Shown here in pieces: positions 61,664 to 64,000 of a stretch of 64,000 nt of DNA. The translations under genes and the position numbers were made by a program. Source of the DNA: Rhodobacter ferrooxidans (GTDB taxonomy: Bacteria > Pseudomonadota > Alphaproteobacteria > Rhodobacterales > Rhodobacteraceae); NCBI RefSeq assembly GCF_000176015.1, contig NZ_ACYY01000005.1:124001-188000 (forward strand). The letters are read 5' to 3'. Below the pieces are notes generated by a model. The model did no database searches, was not told the origin of the DNA, and saw only the letters and a list, made by a program, of their open reading frames with translations. Within the stretch, counting starts at the first letter, position 1. Every line of letters begins with the position of its first letter.

Positions 61664-64000
61664 TCACTCGTTCACGGTCTTGCTGGACCGGCGTTGGATC
61701 ACCGTTTCCACGTTCAGTTGATAGCGCCCGTTGGCCGGCCACAGCTTGCGCAGCACCCGCTCCACCGCTTTCATCCGCTGGCGGGCCAGCGCTTCGCTTT
61801 CGCCGGCAACCAACTGATAACTCAGTCGCAGCATTGCCGGCGTGTCGGCAATTTTGGCCACCATCTGCTCCAGTGCCGCAATCAGTTCCGGACGCGGTTT
61901 TTTCGCATCGTCGCCGGTGCCAAAGGCCTTGCCGGACAGATCAACCCGCACAATCCGGCTGATCGTGGCGCCGAAGTTCATCTTGGTGATCATGCCGGGC
62001 GTTACCCGCACCACCCGCGGGTTTTCGGTGGTCAGACGATAGCCTGACGGCAGCGTCCGCGTGTCCAGCTTCAGCATGAAGTTCGACCCGATGTCGGCAG
62101 GCAGCGCCGCGCAGGGCACACTGAAGCGGCCATGCACGTCGGTGGTGATCGCCAGCCCGTTCGGCGCGATCAGTCGCACCGCCGGCAGGCCCTTCTCGCG
62201 CTGCGGCTCTTCCAGTGCGCCCCATTTCCCGGCACCATAAGTCTGGTCGGTCAGCGCCGCCCGGTCCTCTTTCGGCTCGCCGTTGTAATAGCCGTCCTGG
62301 TTCAGGTCGTCGAACACCCGGCCGATCACGGTCGAGCAATCGAACACCGGCTCGACCGCGACCCGCACTGTCGCCACCGCGTCCGGCGTCACCGGCTGCC
62401 CGGTCAAGGGGCTGACACCGCGTGCCACGTTGTCATGGTCCCCCGGCCCGGCACTTCCGGCCACCAGCACCTCCAGCACCACTGCGGCACTGCCGCCCGG
62501 TGCCAGCGACACACCCTCCCAGGTCAGCGTCCGCCCGCCTGTCACCGGCTCGGTCGCAACACCCGCCACCGTCGCCGTGCCGATCTGATAGACAAAGCCC
62601 TGCGGCAGCACGTCCACCACGTCCGTGACCGAGGTCAGCGTGGCCGAAGTATTGGTGACCGTGATCGTATAGGTCACCACCTCGCCCGGCGACACCAGCC
62701 CGCGGTCCACCACCTTGGTGATGGTCAACCCGCCCAGGCCCATGACCGGCGAAACCACCGCATCGTCATCCGAAACCACCAGCCCCACCGGCGAAACCCC
62801 GGTGGCAGTGCCGGTCAGCGTCACCGTTTCCGCCGCCACATCCGCCAGTGTGATCGTGTAGGTGTTGCCAGTGCAGACCAGAGTCTGCGTCTCGCCCACC
62901 GCAAGGCTGATCGGCGTGCAGGTCAGCCCCGGCATCGGCAGGCTCAGGCTGGCCGGGTCCATGTTGGCATCGCTCAGGGCCACTTCGCCGGTGTTGGTGA
63001 CCGTGAAGGTGTAGATGATCACATCGCCCGCATCTATGATGCCATTGCCATTGGTGTCGGTGATGTCGGCAATCGCGATATCCAGATGGATCTCGGGGCG
63101 GCCGACAATCGTCACCGTCGGGTCATTGGCCGGGTCGTCATCGGTGACACCTGTGCCATCCGGGGTTTCCGTGCTGCCCGGATCGGTGACCGGACTGCCA
63201 TCCGGGTTGGTCCCGGTGTCGGATGTATCGGTCACCGTCACCGGATTGCCGCTGCCATCCAGGATCGGATCGCCCGCCGCCGTGACGGCCATGCCTGTCA
63301 CTTCGGCGGTGTTCTCGACATAAGACCGCACCACATCCGCCGCCGTCACCGTATAGCTGGCGGTGAAGCTGGTGCTGTCGGTGGCACCAATGGCCAGACT
63401 GATCGGCCCACCCGCCACCGTTACCAGCGGGTCGGTTACCCTGACGTCTCCCAGAACAACGTTGCCGGTGTTCGTCACTTCGAAGGCGTAGTTCAGCGTA
63501 TCCCCCTGATCGAGGTAGCCATTGCCGTTGACGTCCACAGAACCGGTCAGCCGCTTGATCAGCGTGATCTGCGGCGCAGGCTCCAGCAGCGCCACCGTCG
63601 GGTCGTTGGTCGGGTCGGCGTCGGTGGCGCCAGTGCCGTCGGGGCTTTCGGTCGTGGCCGGGGCCGCCACCGGCGTGCCGTCCGGTGCCGTGCCGGTATC
63701 GGAGGTGTCGGAGGTGGTGACCGGGTTGCCCGATCCGTCCAGAATATCGCTGCCCGACGAGGTCACCGCCCGGCCCGTCGTCGTGGCGGTGTTCTGCACA
63801 TAGCCGCGGTCCACGTCGGCTTGGGTCAGCACATAGGCCGCGGTGAAGCTGGTGCTGTCCGTCTGGCCGATCGCCAGACTGACCGGCCCGCCCGAGACCG
63901 ATACCAGCGGATCGCTGACCGTCACGCCTGCCAGCGCCACGTTGCCGGTATTGGTCACGGCAAAGCCATAACGCGCCGTATCCCCCGCTCCGATCAGACC
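61664..64000 (-). CDS. DUF11-repeat surface protein (C-terminal 778 codons, runs off the window)
   Basis: The reading frame is open to the window edge. Repeats of about 160 residues start with TNTGNVALAGVTVSDPL or TNTGNVVLGDVRVTDPL and end with SPDGTGATDADPTNDPTV, resembling DUF11/conserved-repeat domains of surface adhesins. EF-hand-like acidic loops occur between them (DVNGNGYLDQGD, DTNGNGIIDAGD). Later come a DUF11 domain (VVDRGLVSPGEVVTYTITVT), an SdrD/CNA-B-like segment (DDLNQDGYYNGEPKED) and a C-terminal region of about 100 residues (LRLSYQLVAGESEALARQRM) that is mixed alpha/beta. The start and any signal peptide lie outside. It precedes the outer-membrane barrel gene by 10 bases. Confidence 0.85.
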   Translation of the reverse strand, partial: GLIGAGDTARYGFAVTNTGNVALAGVTVSDPLVSVSGGPVSLAIGQTDSTSFTAAYVLTQADVDRGYVQNTATTTGRAVTSSGSDILDGSGNPVTTSDTSDTGTAPDGTPVAAPATTESPDGTGATDADPTNDPTVALLEPAPQITLIKRLTGSVDVNGNGYLDQGDTLNYAFEVTNTGNVVLGDVRVTDPLVTVAGGPISLAIGATDSTSFTASYTVTAADVVRSYVENTAEVTGMAVTAAGDPILDGSGNPVTVTDTSDTGTNPDGSPVTDPGSTETPDGTGVTDDDPANDPTVTIVGRPEIHLDIAIADITDTNGNGIIDAGDVIIYTFTVTNTGEVALSDANMDPASLSLPMPGLTCTPISLAVGETQTLVCTGNTYTITLADVAAETVTLTGTATGVSPVGLVVSDDDAVVSPVMGLGGLTITKVVDRGLVSPGEVVTYTITVTNTSATLTSVTDVVDVLPQGFVYQIGTATVAGVATEPVTGGRTLTWEGVSLAPGGSAAVVLEVLVAGSAGPGDHDNVARGVSPLTGQPVTPDAVATVRVAVEPVFDCSTVIGRVFDDLNQDGYYNGEPKEDRAALTDQTYGAGKWGALEEPQREKGLPAVRLIAPNGLAITTDVHGRFSVPCAALPADIGSNFMLKLDTRTLPSGYRLTTENPRVVRVTPGMITKMNFGATISRIVRVDLSGKAFGTGDDAKKPRPELIAALEQMVAKIADTPAMLRLSYQLVAGESEALARQRMKAVERVLRKLWPANGRYQLNVETVIQRRSSKTVNE

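Overview
The window is chromosomal DNA of a GC-rich alphaproteobacterium, most likely a Rhodobacteraceae member (Rhodobacter/Paracoccus/Roseobacter relatives). The evidence is the high GC, many ATGA/GTGA gene overlaps, a heterotetrameric sarcosine oxidase operon, a methyl-folate cluster with a RamA-like iron-sulfur activator, NnrU, DUF2478 and DUF1289 genes, and short intergenic elements carrying AAATATCCCCG. I see no rRNA or tRNA gene, insertion sequence, prophage or CRISPR array.

Layout. 1-3450 (minus): L,D-transpeptidase, LpxD, an acyl carrier protein and a ketoacyl synthase cut by the window edge. 3764-6256: a Tat-exported DUF882 protein, RlmE and a Ppx/GppA phosphatase. 6428-12137 (plus): a small virulence-factor-family protein, a methylene-THF reductase homologue, a methyl-THF:corrinoid methyltransferase, a CaiB-type CoA transferase and a RamA-like corrinoid activator. 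12241-18512 (plus): a complete dipeptide-type ABC importer with a membrane dipeptidase. 18509-25826 (minus): a betaine/choline-type ABC importer (ProX, ProV, double-length ProW), a choline-kinase-like protein and a dimethylglycine/sarcosine dehydrogenase-like flavoprotein that is frameshifted at a seven-base homopolymer. 26028-29623: DeoR regulator, nitrilase-family amidase, NnrU, CbiX-like chelatase, MogA. 29627-36445 (minus): FCD-GntR regulator, putrescine-type aminotransferase, polyamine/iron-type ABC importer and DUF2478. 36530-43652 (minus): Der, BamB, YfgM-like TPR protein, ATM1-type exporter, and a LysM protein with a repetitive Pro-rich spacer. 43746-46406: LOG protein, RarD, host-attachment protein, Fe-type superoxide dismutase. 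46634-52083 (minus): soxB, an AT-rich small membrane-protein gene, then soxD, soxA and soxG. 52280-57813: CcmI, RuvX, DUF1289, a hypothetical gene, TauE/SafE, Bcr/CflA and DusA. 58081-64000 (minus): a 1190-residue outer-membrane protein preceded by a very large DUF11-repeat surface protein that runs off the window.

The recurring theme is uptake and breakdown of methylated and other amines. A betaine/choline importer, a DMGDH-like flavoprotein and sarcosine oxidase would strip methyl groups as methylene-THF. The methyl-folate cluster could pass them to a corrinoid protein, probably for methionine synthesis by a split MetH. The polyamine-type importer with its aminotransferase and the dipeptide importer with its dipeptidase fit the same nitrogen-scavenging lifestyle.

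The points most worth a second look are the 107-codon, 48% GC membrane-protein gene wedged without gaps into the sarcosine oxidase operon, the homopolymer frameshift in the DMGDH-like gene, the palindromic TTGATCAA sites around the GntR/aminotransferase promoters, the repeat-rich leader of the polyamine-type importer, and the DUF11/outer-membrane pair with Ca-binding-like loops.
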